Positions 1 to 5,809 of a stretch of DNA of 13,376 nt are shown one piece after another; within the stretch, counting starts at the first letter, position 1; every line of letters starts with the position of its first letter. Origin of the DNA: Calditrichia bacterium (GTDB lineage: Bacteria > Calditrichota > Calditrichia > RBG-13-44-9 > J042); the NCBI GenBank assembly GCA_030430345.1, contig JAUIFT010000021.1, forward strand, positions 1 to 13,376, in the 5' to 3' direction. A program made the position numbers and the translations under genes. The notes beneath the pieces are model-generated. The model made no database searches and was not told the DNA's origin. It saw only the letters and a program-made list of their open reading frames with translations.

Positions 1-498
1 AACGTCAACACCCGTAACTTGAGCGATGTTTTCCAAGTTGCTTTTAAACTCGACCGCCGCAATTATTTTTTCGGCCATTGGCTCAAACGTGGTGGGCAAT
101 ATCCGGATACCCAGTTGCGCTTGTTCCGCCGGGGCAGCGCGCATTTTCCCAATCGCCATGTACACGAAAAGCTGACTGTCGATGGAAACATCGGCAAGCT
201 TCAGCAAGCGATGGCCCATTATTCTTACCTGACGATTTCCCAGTTTATTCAGAAATTTGATTTCTATACTTCCTTCGAAGCGAACTTTCTCCATCGGCAA
301 GGAGAGAGGGTATCCGGGAAAAATCATTTCAAATATTTTTTCTGGAAACCATTTACCCGTTTCTGGAAACGCTACCTGCTCAAGGGGGGATTTCGCGATG
401 GCGTGCCGGGATTCTTTGCCGCCGTTTTCGATGCCGTCAATTTTATGGTGCGCTACTTCAAGCTCTGGGAATTGCAGAAAACGAAACCCGTCGAATAA
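1..498 (+). CDS. Family 2 glycosyltransferase, WaaE/KdtX-like, C-terminal part (5' end outside window)
   Basis: The frame is open from base 1 (N-V-N-T-R-N-L-S-D-V-F) to a TAA at 496-498, giving the last 165 residues; the true start lies upstream of the window. The TTG at 19 is only an internal Leu codon. The conserved block R-R-N-Y-F-F-G-H-W, then Y-P-D-T-Q-L-R-L-F-R-R, then H-E-K-L and H-Y-S-Y is the C-terminal half of the GT2 family that includes the LPS inner-core beta-1,4-glucosyltransferase WaaE/KdtX. Such enzymes transfer a sugar from a nucleotide donor to lipid A-core or similar glycolipids on the cytoplasmic face of the inner membrane. The nucleotide-binding DxD half is not visible. 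The Lys/Arg/aromatic-rich tail (about residues 103-160) would suit membrane-surface attachment. The acceptor cannot be read from sequence. No terminator hairpin is seen in the 24 bases before the next promoter. Confidence 0.85.
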   Translation, partial: NVNTRNLSDVFQVAFKLDRRNYFFGHWLKRGGQYPDTQLRLFRRGSAHFPNRHVHEKLTVDGNIGKLQQAMAHYSYLTISQFIQKFDFYTSFEANFLHRQGERVSGKNHFKYFFWKPFTRFWKRYLLKGGFRDGVPGFFAAVFDAVNFMVRYFKLWELQKTKPVE

Positions 499-522
499 AT
501 CACGACTAATTTACACAACTAC

Positions 523-551
523 TTGACAAAAGATAGTTATTGAAATATATT
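523..551 (+). promoter_or_regulatory. Sigma70-type promoter of the MarR regulator gene
   Basis: TTGACA at 523-528 is a perfect -35. After exactly 17 bases comes TATATT at 546-551, a good -10. The palindromic operator begins at the next base, so a bound repressor would cover the transcription start region. The marR start codon lies 27 bases downstream of the -10. The match is read directly from sequence; activity is inferred. Confidence 0.8.
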
Positions 552-565
552 GTTGATGTATCAAC
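552..565. promoter_or_regulatory. Probable MarR operator, copy 1 (autoregulation)
   Basis: GTTGAT-GT-ATCAAC is a perfect inverted repeat with 6-base arms and a 2-base spacer, lying directly after the -10 box and before the Shine-Dalgarno of the MarR gene. The core GTTGATGTATCAA recurs at 1051-1063, upstream of the dioxygenase. Size, symmetry and position suit a MarR-family dimer site giving negative autoregulation. Binding by the adjacent MarR protein is inferred. Confidence 0.75.
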
Positions 566-577
566 TAAAAGGATTGA

Positions 578-1015
578 ATGAATCAGGAAAAAATAACAGA
601 TACGCTTGGCTATTTACTGCATCGCGCCACCCGGGGATTAACCAACCGGCTGCATCGGAATTTTGCGGCTGCTGGATACCCGATTACCGTCGACCAATGG
701 CGCATTTTTAGTTTGCTCTGGGAAAACGACGGCCTTTGCCAGCGGCACATGGCCGAGGCAATCGATAAAGATAAGGCCAGCCTGGCACGAACGCTGGATA
801 TAATGGAGAAGCAGAGCTATCTGATTCGCGTTCCCGATCAAAAAGACCGGCGGCAAAAATTGGTTTACCTGACGAAACAGGGAAAAGAACTGCAGGAGCA
901 ACTCTTGCCAATTGTAGAGCAGACGCTGGCAGAAACTCGTGGTGAACTCAGCGAAGCGGAAGTTGATACCTTAAAATCATTGCTTTGCCAAATAATTCGA
1001 AATTTAAAAGGATAA
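578..1015 (+). CDS. MarR-family transcriptional regulator, probably MhqR-like electrophile/quinone sensor
   Basis: This 145-residue protein has the size and layout of MarR repressors: an N-terminal dimerisation helix (about 5-30), a winged helix-turn-helix (about 38-100) with the wing signature D-Q-K-D-R-R-Q-K-L-V-Y-L-T-K-Q-G-K at 87-103, and a C-terminal dimerisation helix (about 104-143). ATG at 578 follows the Shine-Dalgarno AAAAGGA (567-573). The gene sits upstream of a ring-cleaving dioxygenase and an alpha/beta-hydrolase in the same direction. In Bacillus subtilis the MarR-type MhqR represses just such genes (mhqO/mhqE and mhqD) and is relieved by quinones and catechols. Here a shared operator lies before both marR and the dioxygenase, supporting autoregulation plus control of the pair. 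Cys54 and Cys137 are possible thiols, but no redox mechanism can be read from sequence. The family call is firm; the ligand class is inferred from neighbours. Confidence 0.9.
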   Translation: MNQEKITDTLGYLLHRATRGLTNRLHRNFAAAGYPITVDQWRIFSLLWENDGLCQRHMAEAIDKDKASLARTLDIMEKQSYLIRVPDQKDRRQKLVYLTKQGKELQEQLLPIVEQTLAETRGELSEAEVDTLKSLLCQIIRNLKG

Positions 1016-1050
1016 AGTAAGGATGAGTGCTTGATTTTTTTGGTTTTTTA

Positions 1051-1064
1051 GTTGATGTATCAAT
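1051..1064. promoter_or_regulatory. Probable MarR operator, copy 2 (dioxygenase-hydrolase operon)
   Basis: GTTGATGTATCAAT shares its first 13 bases exactly with the operator at 552-565; the last base makes the outer arm imperfect (5 of 6 pairs). It lies in the 122-base gap between marR and the dioxygenase, implying a separate regulated promoter. No clean promoter is seen: TTGATT at 1031-1036 or TTGATG at 1052-1057 could be a -35, but neither has a convincing -10. Confidence 0.7.
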
Positions 1065-1137
1065 TAATTTTAATTTGCATCTTATCTGCTGTGCGAATAA
1101 TGCGCCCGGCAATTTGAAATAGAGAAAGGAGTATAAC

Positions 1138-2097
1138 ATGGCGGCATTAACCCATGGTATTCATCACGTAACCGCGATGGCTGGCGATGCTCAGAAGAAT
1201 GTTGATTTTTATGTGGGTATTCTCGGACTTCGTATGTTGAAAAAGACGATCAATTTTGATGATCCCTTTACCTATCATTTTTATTTTGGGGATCATGGTG
1301 GCCAGCCGGGAACGATCATGACTTTCTTTCCCTGGTCTTCCCGGGGAATGAAAGGTCGGCAGGGGGCCGGACAGGTAACCGTCACCAGTTTTTCTGTCGC
1401 GAAAGAAGCATTGAATTATTGGATCAAACGGCTGGAAGCAAATAAGATCATCGTTGCCGGCCCATTTGATCGAATGGGAGAGTCGGTCATCGCTTTCGAT
1501 GATTATGACGGACTTTCCCTGGAAATTGTCGCCGCTGCAAATGATGAGCGGCCCGGACTGGATAATGGCGATGTGCCTTCCGAATATTCGATAAAAGGAT
1601 TTCATAGCGTAACGCTGCTGGAGAATAACTACCAGGCGACTGCCGCAGTGTTGAATGGTCGTTTGGGATTTCGCGAAGCTGGCAGTGAGGATAACCGCTA
1701 CCGCTACGTTGCCGGAGACGGCAGTGCCGGTACGATTGTCGACATTATTCATCAGCCGGATGCACTGCGCGGTACAATGGGCGTTGGCACCGTTCATCAT
1801 GTCGCCTGGCGAATTGCAGATGATGATAATCAGTTGGTGCTTCGAAAGAACCTGGTAAATGCGGGATTCAACGTTTCCCCGGTGATGGACCGGAACTACT
1901 TCCATTCCATCTATTTCCGGGAGCCGGGCGGCGTGCTCTTTGAAGGCGCCACTGATCCACCCGGATTTACTGTGGATGAATCTCTGGAAACCCTTGGTGT
2001 GCATCTGAAACTGCCGCCCTGGATGGAAGAGAATCGGGAAGAGATCGAAAAGCATCTTCCGCAGATTATGATGCCGGGAGAAGGAAAAAACGCTTAG
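1138..2097 (+). CDS. mhqO: Ring-cleaving dioxygenase of the glyoxalase/VOC superfamily, MhqO-like
   Basis: This 319-residue protein has two tandem VOC halves: roughly 5-135, starting G-I-H-H-V-T-A-M, and 153-290, starting G-F-H-S-V-T-L. Likely metal ligands of an extradiol-type Fe(II) site are His in H9-H10 of the first motif, His in H220-H221 of T-V-H-H-V-A-W-R-I, and Glu269 in V-L-F-E-G-A-T-D-P-P-G-F. That pattern, and the length, are those of the Bacillus MhqO/MhqE/MhqA ring-cleaving dioxygenases, which degrade hydroquinone- or catechol-type compounds in the cytosol. The start at 1138 is set by AAAGGAG at 1125-1131, 6 bases upstream. It has its own upstream operator and is followed after 39 bases by a hydrolase, with no hairpin between, so the two are probably co-transcribed. 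The family is clear; the exact aromatic substrate is not. Confidence 0.9.
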   Translation: MAALTHGIHHVTAMAGDAQKNVDFYVGILGLRMLKKTINFDDPFTYHFYFGDHGGQPGTIMTFFPWSSRGMKGRQGAGQVTVTSFSVAKEALNYWIKRLEANKIIVAGPFDRMGESVIAFDDYDGLSLEIVAAANDERPGLDNGDVPSEYSIKGFHSVTLLENNYQATAAVLNGRLGFREAGSEDNRYRYVAGDGSAGTIVDIIHQPDALRGTMGVGTVHHVAWRIADDDNQLVLRKNLVNAGFNVSPVMDRNYFHSIYFREPGGVLFEGATDPPGFTVDESLETLGVHLKLPPWMEENREEIEKHLPQIMMPGEGKNA

Positions 2098-2136
2098 CCT
2101 GATGGGTTCATCTTTTAAAAAAAATTGGAGAAAATG

Positions 2137-2802
2137 ATGGATAAATATAAAACACCTTTTCAGGGACCGCATCAGGAGCGGCCCTGGAGAGAAGCCGGCA
2201 GCGCGCTGGCTGATGCGGAAATTGCGATGATCATGATTCATGGCCGTGGCGCCGATGCCCGTGATATTCTTACTTTGGGTCCGGAGCTACAGCGCGATCG
2301 TATCGCCTTTCTGGCGCCCAATGCCGCCGGCAATACCTGGTATCCGAACAGCTTCCTGGCCCCGATTCCCAGCAACGAACCGGGGTTGTCATCGGGGCTG
2401 CAGGTTATTGATGATATGCTCGCGCATCTGGCGGAAAATGGTTTTCCGGCTGAGAAAGTCATTCTGCTGGGATTTTCCCAGGGCGCCTGCCTTTCCCTGG
2501 AATATGCCGCCAGAAATCCCCGCCGTTATGGCGGCATCGCCGGGTTGAGCGGAGGACTTATCGGCCCGCCCGGTACTCCCCGGGATTATCCCGGTAGTTT
2601 AGCAGAAACGCCGGTATTTCTGGGATGTAGCGATGTGGATTTTCATATTCCGAAAGAACGGGTGCAGGAAACCACCCGGGTGCTCAGCGCGATGGGCGCT
2701 AACGTGGAGGAGAAACTGTATCCGGGAATGGGCCATACCGTTAATATGGATGAAATCGCCCGGGTGCAATTAATGGTCGATGAATTGATGAGCGGTCAAT
2801 AA
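2137..2802 (+). CDS. mhqD: Phospholipase/carboxylesterase-family alpha/beta-hydrolase, MhqD-like
   Basis: The preferred start is ATG 2137 (221 residues), 6 bases after GGAG at 2127-2130. ATG 2134 is too close, and TTG 2125 overlaps the Shine-Dalgarno itself. A Ser-Asp-His triad is visible: nucleophile Ser114 in L-G-F-S-Q-G, Asp168 in C-S-D-V-D-F-H-I-P, and His200 in G-M-G-H-T-V-N. M-I-H-G-R-G at 33-38 forms the oxyanion region. Length and motifs fit the carboxylesterase/phospholipase (esterase-like) family, which includes Bacillus MhqD. There it is encoded with a ring-cleaving dioxygenase and induced by quinones; its natural substrate is poorly known. The protein has no signal peptide, so is cytosolic. 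It is probably translated from the same mRNA as the dioxygenase. It could hydrolyse ring-fission products, but that is inference. Confidence 0.88.
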   Translation: MDKYKTPFQGPHQERPWREAGSALADAEIAMIMIHGRGADARDILTLGPELQRDRIAFLAPNAAGNTWYPNSFLAPIPSNEPGLSSGLQVIDDMLAHLAENGFPAEKVILLGFSQGACLSLEYAARNPRRYGGIAGLSGGLIGPPGTPRDYPGSLAETPVFLGCSDVDFHIPKERVQETTRVLSAMGANVEEKLYPGMGHTVNMDEIARVQLMVDELMSGQ

Positions 2803-2815
2803 ACAGCAATAAATA

Positions 2816-2916
2816 TTAGCGGCAGTATGCCGGACTCAAAGCATTAAAAAACGCTCTTAAAGTTAATTTCTTAAAAGCTTTAGATGTACTAACGGTCAAC
2901 GACTGACTGCCGCTAA
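2816..2916. repeat. Long-range inverted repeat, TAGYGGCAGT family copy 1
   Basis: TTAGCGGCAGT at 2816-2826 is the exact reverse complement of ACTGCCGCTAA at 2906-2916, an 11-base stem enclosing 79 bases. It starts 13 bases after the hydrolase stop. The arm matches the shorter hairpin at 4318-4360 except at one base pair, C:G here and T:A there. There is no U-tract, so this is not a standard intrinsic terminator. The rest of the 2803-3019 gap is AT-rich, with nothing else recognised. Confidence 0.6.
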
Positions 2917-3019
2917 ATATGTTATCTTGGTGGGCTGAAGAGAAAGGATTACTGTTTGATATACGGTAATCGTACCCGATAATCACATTTCTCATTGTTT
3001 GGCGAAGGAGAGGAACGGA

Positions 3020-3127
3020 ATGTATAACCAAAGTGGTAATACGCCGATCTCTAAACAAGGAAGTAAGCCAGGTGAACAATGGAAAAGTTATCCCATAAAA
3101 GAATTGTCCATAAATGGTCTTCATTGA
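3020..3127 (+). CDS. Possible 35-codon leader/upstream reading frame overlapping the receiver gene
   Basis: ATG at 3020 follows GGAGAGGAA (3007-3015), a stronger Shine-Dalgarno than that of the downstream gene. The frame encodes M-Y-N-Q-S-G-N-T-P-I-S-K-Q-G and on to L-H, ending TGA at 3125-3127. It overlaps the receiver-domain gene by 49 bases in a different frame. The peptide is polar, without signal peptide or known motif. It may be a translated leader that couples ribosome loading to the downstream start at 3079, or a chance frame. No homologue is recognised. Confidence 0.35.
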   Translation: MYNQSGNTPISKQGSKPGEQWKSYPIKELSINGLH

Positions 3128-4317
3128 CCCTGGATAAAGAGCCATCAACACAACCCGCCTCTCAAAATACCCGGAAAACTGCGACGGAAAAACCGGTATT
3201 GCTGCTGGGTAGTAATGACCCTTTTTTTCGGGAATTTCTGGAAAATTTTCTGCGTGACGTTGGCTTTCAAATCGTAATTGCTGTCGACGGGTATGCCGTT
3301 TCCGAAGCAGTGATAAACCATGCCCCGGCCCTAATTATGCTGGAACAGGACCTGCCCGGCATTGACGGGGAATTTCTTTGCCGGGATCTTAAGGTAAACA
3401 AAGAAACTCGCGCTTTGCCGGTGGTGCTGATTGTGCCGGAAAAACAAATGGCCAGCGGGAATTGGGCGGATGCCCAGGCGGATGTCGTCATTGCCAAGCC
3501 GTTTCATAAACTGGCGATGCTCTGCGAAATTCGGGAATTGCTGGCGATAGATATTGATCCAACTACTTTCTCGCCCCGCGATCTCCGGGAAGCAATTGTG
3601 TTAACCCTGGAGCAATTGCCGGAGGGAATGTGCGCCAAGCCGGAGCTGGTTTATCAACTGGCGGTTTTTCTGAAAATCCGCAACAGCTTTTCCCTGGATT
3701 TCGAATTTGCCCAGCGGCTGAATGCCGCGCTCGACGAATTAAAGTGCCAGATGGTTGTTACGGAGTTCGTCCAGGAAAATGCCTTATTCCTGCAGTTAAT
3801 GAATCCGTACCGGAAAGAAGTGCCGCCCGCTCGTCATTCTGTCGAGATGTATGATCAAGAAAACCCTGCTATGCCCTTGCAGTCCAATCAAACCATCCTG
3901 AAACCTCATTCACAAGTCTTCAGCCGGGAAGCGCTGCTGCTGGCTAACATTAATCGGCATTTTCAGGGAAAAGAGAATCTTGATAACGGTGTCGATTATG
4001 AGAAATTGCGGATGGTGACTACCCATCCGCAGACCCAGGCCAGCGTAATGGTTTATTTTACCGGTGTGAAAAATCAGCTGTTTCTAAAAACAGCTTTACC
4101 CTGCGTAGATGCTTCCATCGATGATATCCTTGCATTTTATACCCGCCCGGGGACCATCGGTCACTTTTGCCTGGAAGAGCGGCAGGGGAAACGCTACTTT
4201 GTGATTCGTAAAGAGATCGACTTATTGATGAATGCGCCGGAGAGTATCATCTGGACAATTGAGCAGATCGTTACTGAAGCGATTGAAGTGGCGGGAATGA
4301 TCAGTGAGAAAAAATAA
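3079..4317 (+). CDS. Degenerate receiver-domain protein with possible YbjN-like C-terminal domain
   Basis: This is a 412-residue cytosolic protein. After a disordered Ser/Thr/Lys-rich leader (1-36), residues 38-156 form a CheY-type receiver fold. The acidic pocket is S45-N46-D47 instead of D-D/E, the phospho-acceptor position in L-I-M-L-E-Q-D-L-P-G-I-D-G is Glu89, and the switch Thr/Ser is Val119. The conserved Lys140 (I-A-K-P-F) is kept, 51 residues after Glu89 as expected. Phosphorylation at the usual site is therefore unlikely, and Glu89 may mimic the phosphorylated state. A helical region (about 163-240) follows, then a linker. Residues 280-408 (N-G-V-D-Y-E-K-L-R through E-A-I-E-V-A-G) resemble the YbjN/type III chaperone-like fold; that is a guess from pattern. 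No DNA-binding or enzymatic output domain is seen. AGGTGA at 3070-3075 is the likely Shine-Dalgarno. The gene stands alone and ends in a hairpin. Confidence 0.7.
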   Translation: MEKLSHKRIVHKWSSLTLDKEPSTQPASQNTRKTATEKPVLLLGSNDPFFREFLENFLRDVGFQIVIAVDGYAVSEAVINHAPALIMLEQDLPGIDGEFLCRDLKVNKETRALPVVLIVPEKQMASGNWADAQADVVIAKPFHKLAMLCEIRELLAIDIDPTTFSPRDLREAIVLTLEQLPEGMCAKPELVYQLAVFLKIRNSFSLDFEFAQRLNAALDELKCQMVVTEFVQENALFLQLMNPYRKEVPPARHSVEMYDQENPAMPLQSNQTILKPHSQVFSREALLLANINRHFQGKENLDNGVDYEKLRMVTTHPQTQASVMVYFTGVKNQLFLKTALPCVDASIDDILAFYTRPGTIGHFCLEERQGKRYFVIRKEIDLLMNAPESIIWTIEQIVTEAIEVAGMISEKK

Positions 4318-4360
4318 TAGTGGCAGTAGCAGGATGAGTATTTACTGCCAACTGCCACTA
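4318..4360. repeat. Inverted repeat between convergent genes, TAGYGGCAGT family copy 2
   Basis: TAGTGGCAGT (4318-4327) begins immediately after the TAA stop and is the exact reverse complement of ACTGCCACTA (4351-4360), with 23 bases between. The right side also holds two head-to-tail copies of the heptamer ACTGCCA (4344-4357), so an alternative pairing of GGCAGTA with TACTGCC is possible. It lies between the ends of two convergent genes and could end transcription from both sides, but neither strand has a U-tract. Confidence 0.65.
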
Positions 4361-4402
4361 AATTACGAACTTCCTGATTTATTTGTGGGAAACCCGGCCG
4401 GA

Positions 4403-5191
4403 TTAGTCCATTTTAAAAGCTGCTAAATCCACCGCGGCGGGATCCGAATATATTTTGGCAGGCAGTTCGTCGAAAACGGCAATATTCTCTATTTGACCCC
4501 TGCCACGATCCCCCGAAAGCATAATGTTGTTAAAGCTTGTCCAGTTATTCCAGGGCGTGCTCAAACGCGGTTGAGGATCATTTGCATCAGAATAATAATC
4601 CCATTGGCCCACCAGTCGCGTTTCCTTATCAACATACACCAGATACTTATTTTGCGGCGTTCTGCCAACTTCTTTAAAAGTTAGTTCCAGAACATCGGCC
4701 TGCTTACCGCCAATCATTGTATCCTGCGCAGCCATTTTTAAAGTGACACCGCTATCCTTTAATTTGTAAGGCATGAACAGCCAGTATCCATCATTGATCC
4801 AAACATTTTTAGCATACTCAAGGCTCTTTGCCAAAGAATCCGGATGGTCGACGGCAACACCATTTTTCCAGGCTTTTCCTTCCCCGCTATTAATGTTCAT
4901 CAAAACCAGTAAATCTTGGGAGGCCATGCGGTAATCGCCGGTCCATTTGTCCCAGACATGAGCGCGCCGGCCAAAAAATTTCCAGGCGATATGCCGGGTA
5001 TTATCCCAGTTATCACGCCCGCCCATTGCTGCCATGGTTTCATCGGCTATTTTGATGGCGGCAGGATCGGAGCCGGCAGCGTCAAATCCCGGTAAGGCTG
5101 GATTCTCCGTATCCTGGGCGAGCAGTGCGCTGGAAACGGTTGTCATTGAAATTAATAATATGACTAATATTTGTCCGAAAAGATGCTTCAC
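4403..5191 (-). CDS. Exported LolA-like-fold protein of unknown function
   Basis: This 262-residue protein starts at GTG (5189-5191), with AGGGAGA about 6-7 bases upstream. Residues 1-25 are a signal peptide (Lys, hydrophobic core, likely cut after L-L-A), with no lipobox Cys, so the product is periplasmic or outer-membrane associated. The mature part begins with an acidic linker, then a helix (A-I-K-I-A-D-E-T-M-A-A-M-G-G) followed by W-D-N-T-R-H-I-A-W-K-F-F-G-R and W-D-K-W-T-G-D-Y-R. Alternating strands continue to the C terminus, including L-V-Y-V-D-K-E-T-R-L-V-G-Q-W-D-Y-Y. This architecture, helix then antiparallel sheet with a V-D-x-E-T-x-L-V motif, recalls LolA/outer-membrane-lipoprotein-sorting-like proteins common in Bacteroidota-type genomes. 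No ligand or pathway can be assigned. It is convergent with the receiver gene and separated from the upstream membrane-protein gene by a strong terminator, so is likely monocistronic. Confidence 0.7.
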   Translation of the reverse strand: MKHLFGQILVILLISMTTVSSALLAQDTENPALPGFDAAGSDPAAIKIADETMAAMGGRDNWDNTRHIAWKFFGRRAHVWDKWTGDYRMASQDLLVLMNINSGEGKAWKNGVAVDHPDSLAKSLEYAKNVWINDGYWLFMPYKLKDSGVTLKMAAQDTMIGGKQADVLELTFKEVGRTPQNKYLVYVDKETRLVGQWDYYSDANDPQPRLSTPWNNWTSFNNIMLSGDRGRGQIENIAVFDELPAKIYSDPAAVDLAAFKMD

Positions 5192-5290
5192 AATTATTCT
5201 CCCTGTTAGATTATCACACAGAATACTACAATATCAGCAGTTTTGTTTGCCCAAAAACTATAAACTCCCGGGCTATAATGCTAAAAATAA

Positions 5291-5321
5291 AAAAGGCGGT
5301 ATCGAAATCGACCCGCCTTTT
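5291..5321 (-). terminator. Intrinsic terminator of the 82-residue membrane-protein gene (possibly bidirectional)
   Basis: AAAAGGCGG (5291-5299) pairs with CCGCCTTTT (5313-5321), with a 13-base loop. On the - strand the stem is followed by TTTTTTATTTTTAG, a good U-tract, so it should stop transcripts from the gene ending at 5346 before they enter the next - strand gene. A short T run on the + strand would allow weaker termination from the left. Confidence 0.85.
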
Positions 5322-5345
5322 AAAAAATATATGGAATCTAGCTGA

Positions 5346-5594
5346 TTATTCAAATGAAAGTTTACCGAAAAGCATCATCAGGAGTACTGATAAGATGATC
5401 ACCAGGAACATCTTTAAGAGATTATTATCATAATCGTCATGATATTGCGGACGTGATCGTTTTTTCGGATCTGTCTCGACAGGGATAAGCTGTTTCCGGC
5501 GATTCACTGGCGTAATATTGAAAAAATCCTGAATCCAGGCAAAAAATGAACGAATGCATTCTTCCATTCGCTCTTTGACACTTGTTAAACGCAT
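5346..5594 (-). CDS. Small tail-anchored membrane protein of unknown function
   Basis: This is an 82-residue protein. The ATG at 5594 is fixed by a perfect AGGAGGT Shine-Dalgarno (5599-5605) 4 bases upstream, which makes translation credible despite the small size. Residues 1-27 form an amphipathic, aromatic-rich stretch (C-I-R-S-F-F-A-W-I-Q-D-F-F). Residues 31-58 are basic then acidic and hydrophilic (K-K-R-S-R-P and Y-H-D-D-Y-D-N-N), and residues 59-76 are one hydrophobic helix close to the C terminus (L-L-K-M-F-L-V-I-I-L-S-V-L-L-M-M-L-F). That suggests a tail-anchored inner-membrane protein with its N terminus in the cytoplasm. No family is recognised. It is a separate unit: a terminator follows, and a 215-base gap precedes it. 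Confidence 0.65.
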   Translation of the reverse strand: MRLTSVKERMEECIRSFFAWIQDFFNITPVNRRKQLIPVETDPKKRSRPQYHDDYDNNLLKMFLVIILSVLLMMLFGKLSFE

Positions 5595-5782
5595 AACTAC
5601 CTCCTGGGTAAAAAACTACTGCCAACCGGAAAACTTTGCTTTTTGCAATCTATATTCTAATAAGTGAATTTCCGTTTCAAGCGTGGTGACATAAGTCTAA
5701 ATACCATTACTTTTTTCGAAATCCGTTATCTTCAATTCTATTTACGACAAAACAACCATATTGTTCATTAACGAACTTTTCC

Positions 5783-5803
5783 GGGAAAGTCAAGATATTT
5801 CCC
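5783..5803 (-). terminator. Weak hairpin just after the surface-repeat gene
   Basis: GGGAAA (5783-5788) pairs with TTTCCC (5798-5803) across a 9-base loop, 6 bases after the stop of the gene ending at 5810. The stem is short and there is no clean U-tract (GGAAAAGTT follows on the - strand), so this is only a candidate transcript end. The rest of the 5595-5809 gap is AT-rich and has no gene. Confidence 0.35.
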
Positions 5804-5809
5804 CCCGAA

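Noticed and set aside
1147..2241. 364-codon frame opposite the dioxygenase
   Set aside because: It is antisense to a clear VOC enzyme and its translation is His/Ile-rich without family motifs; a shadow frame.
2816..3151. 111-codon frame on the - strand in the gap before the receiver gene
   Set aside because: It overlaps the receiver start and an inverted repeat, lacks a convincing ribosome-binding site and resembles no family.
5201..5280. Extended -10-like TGTGATAAT upstream of the LolA-like gene on the - strand
   Set aside because: No acceptable -35, and it would leave a leader of only about 20 bases; too weak to call as a promoter.
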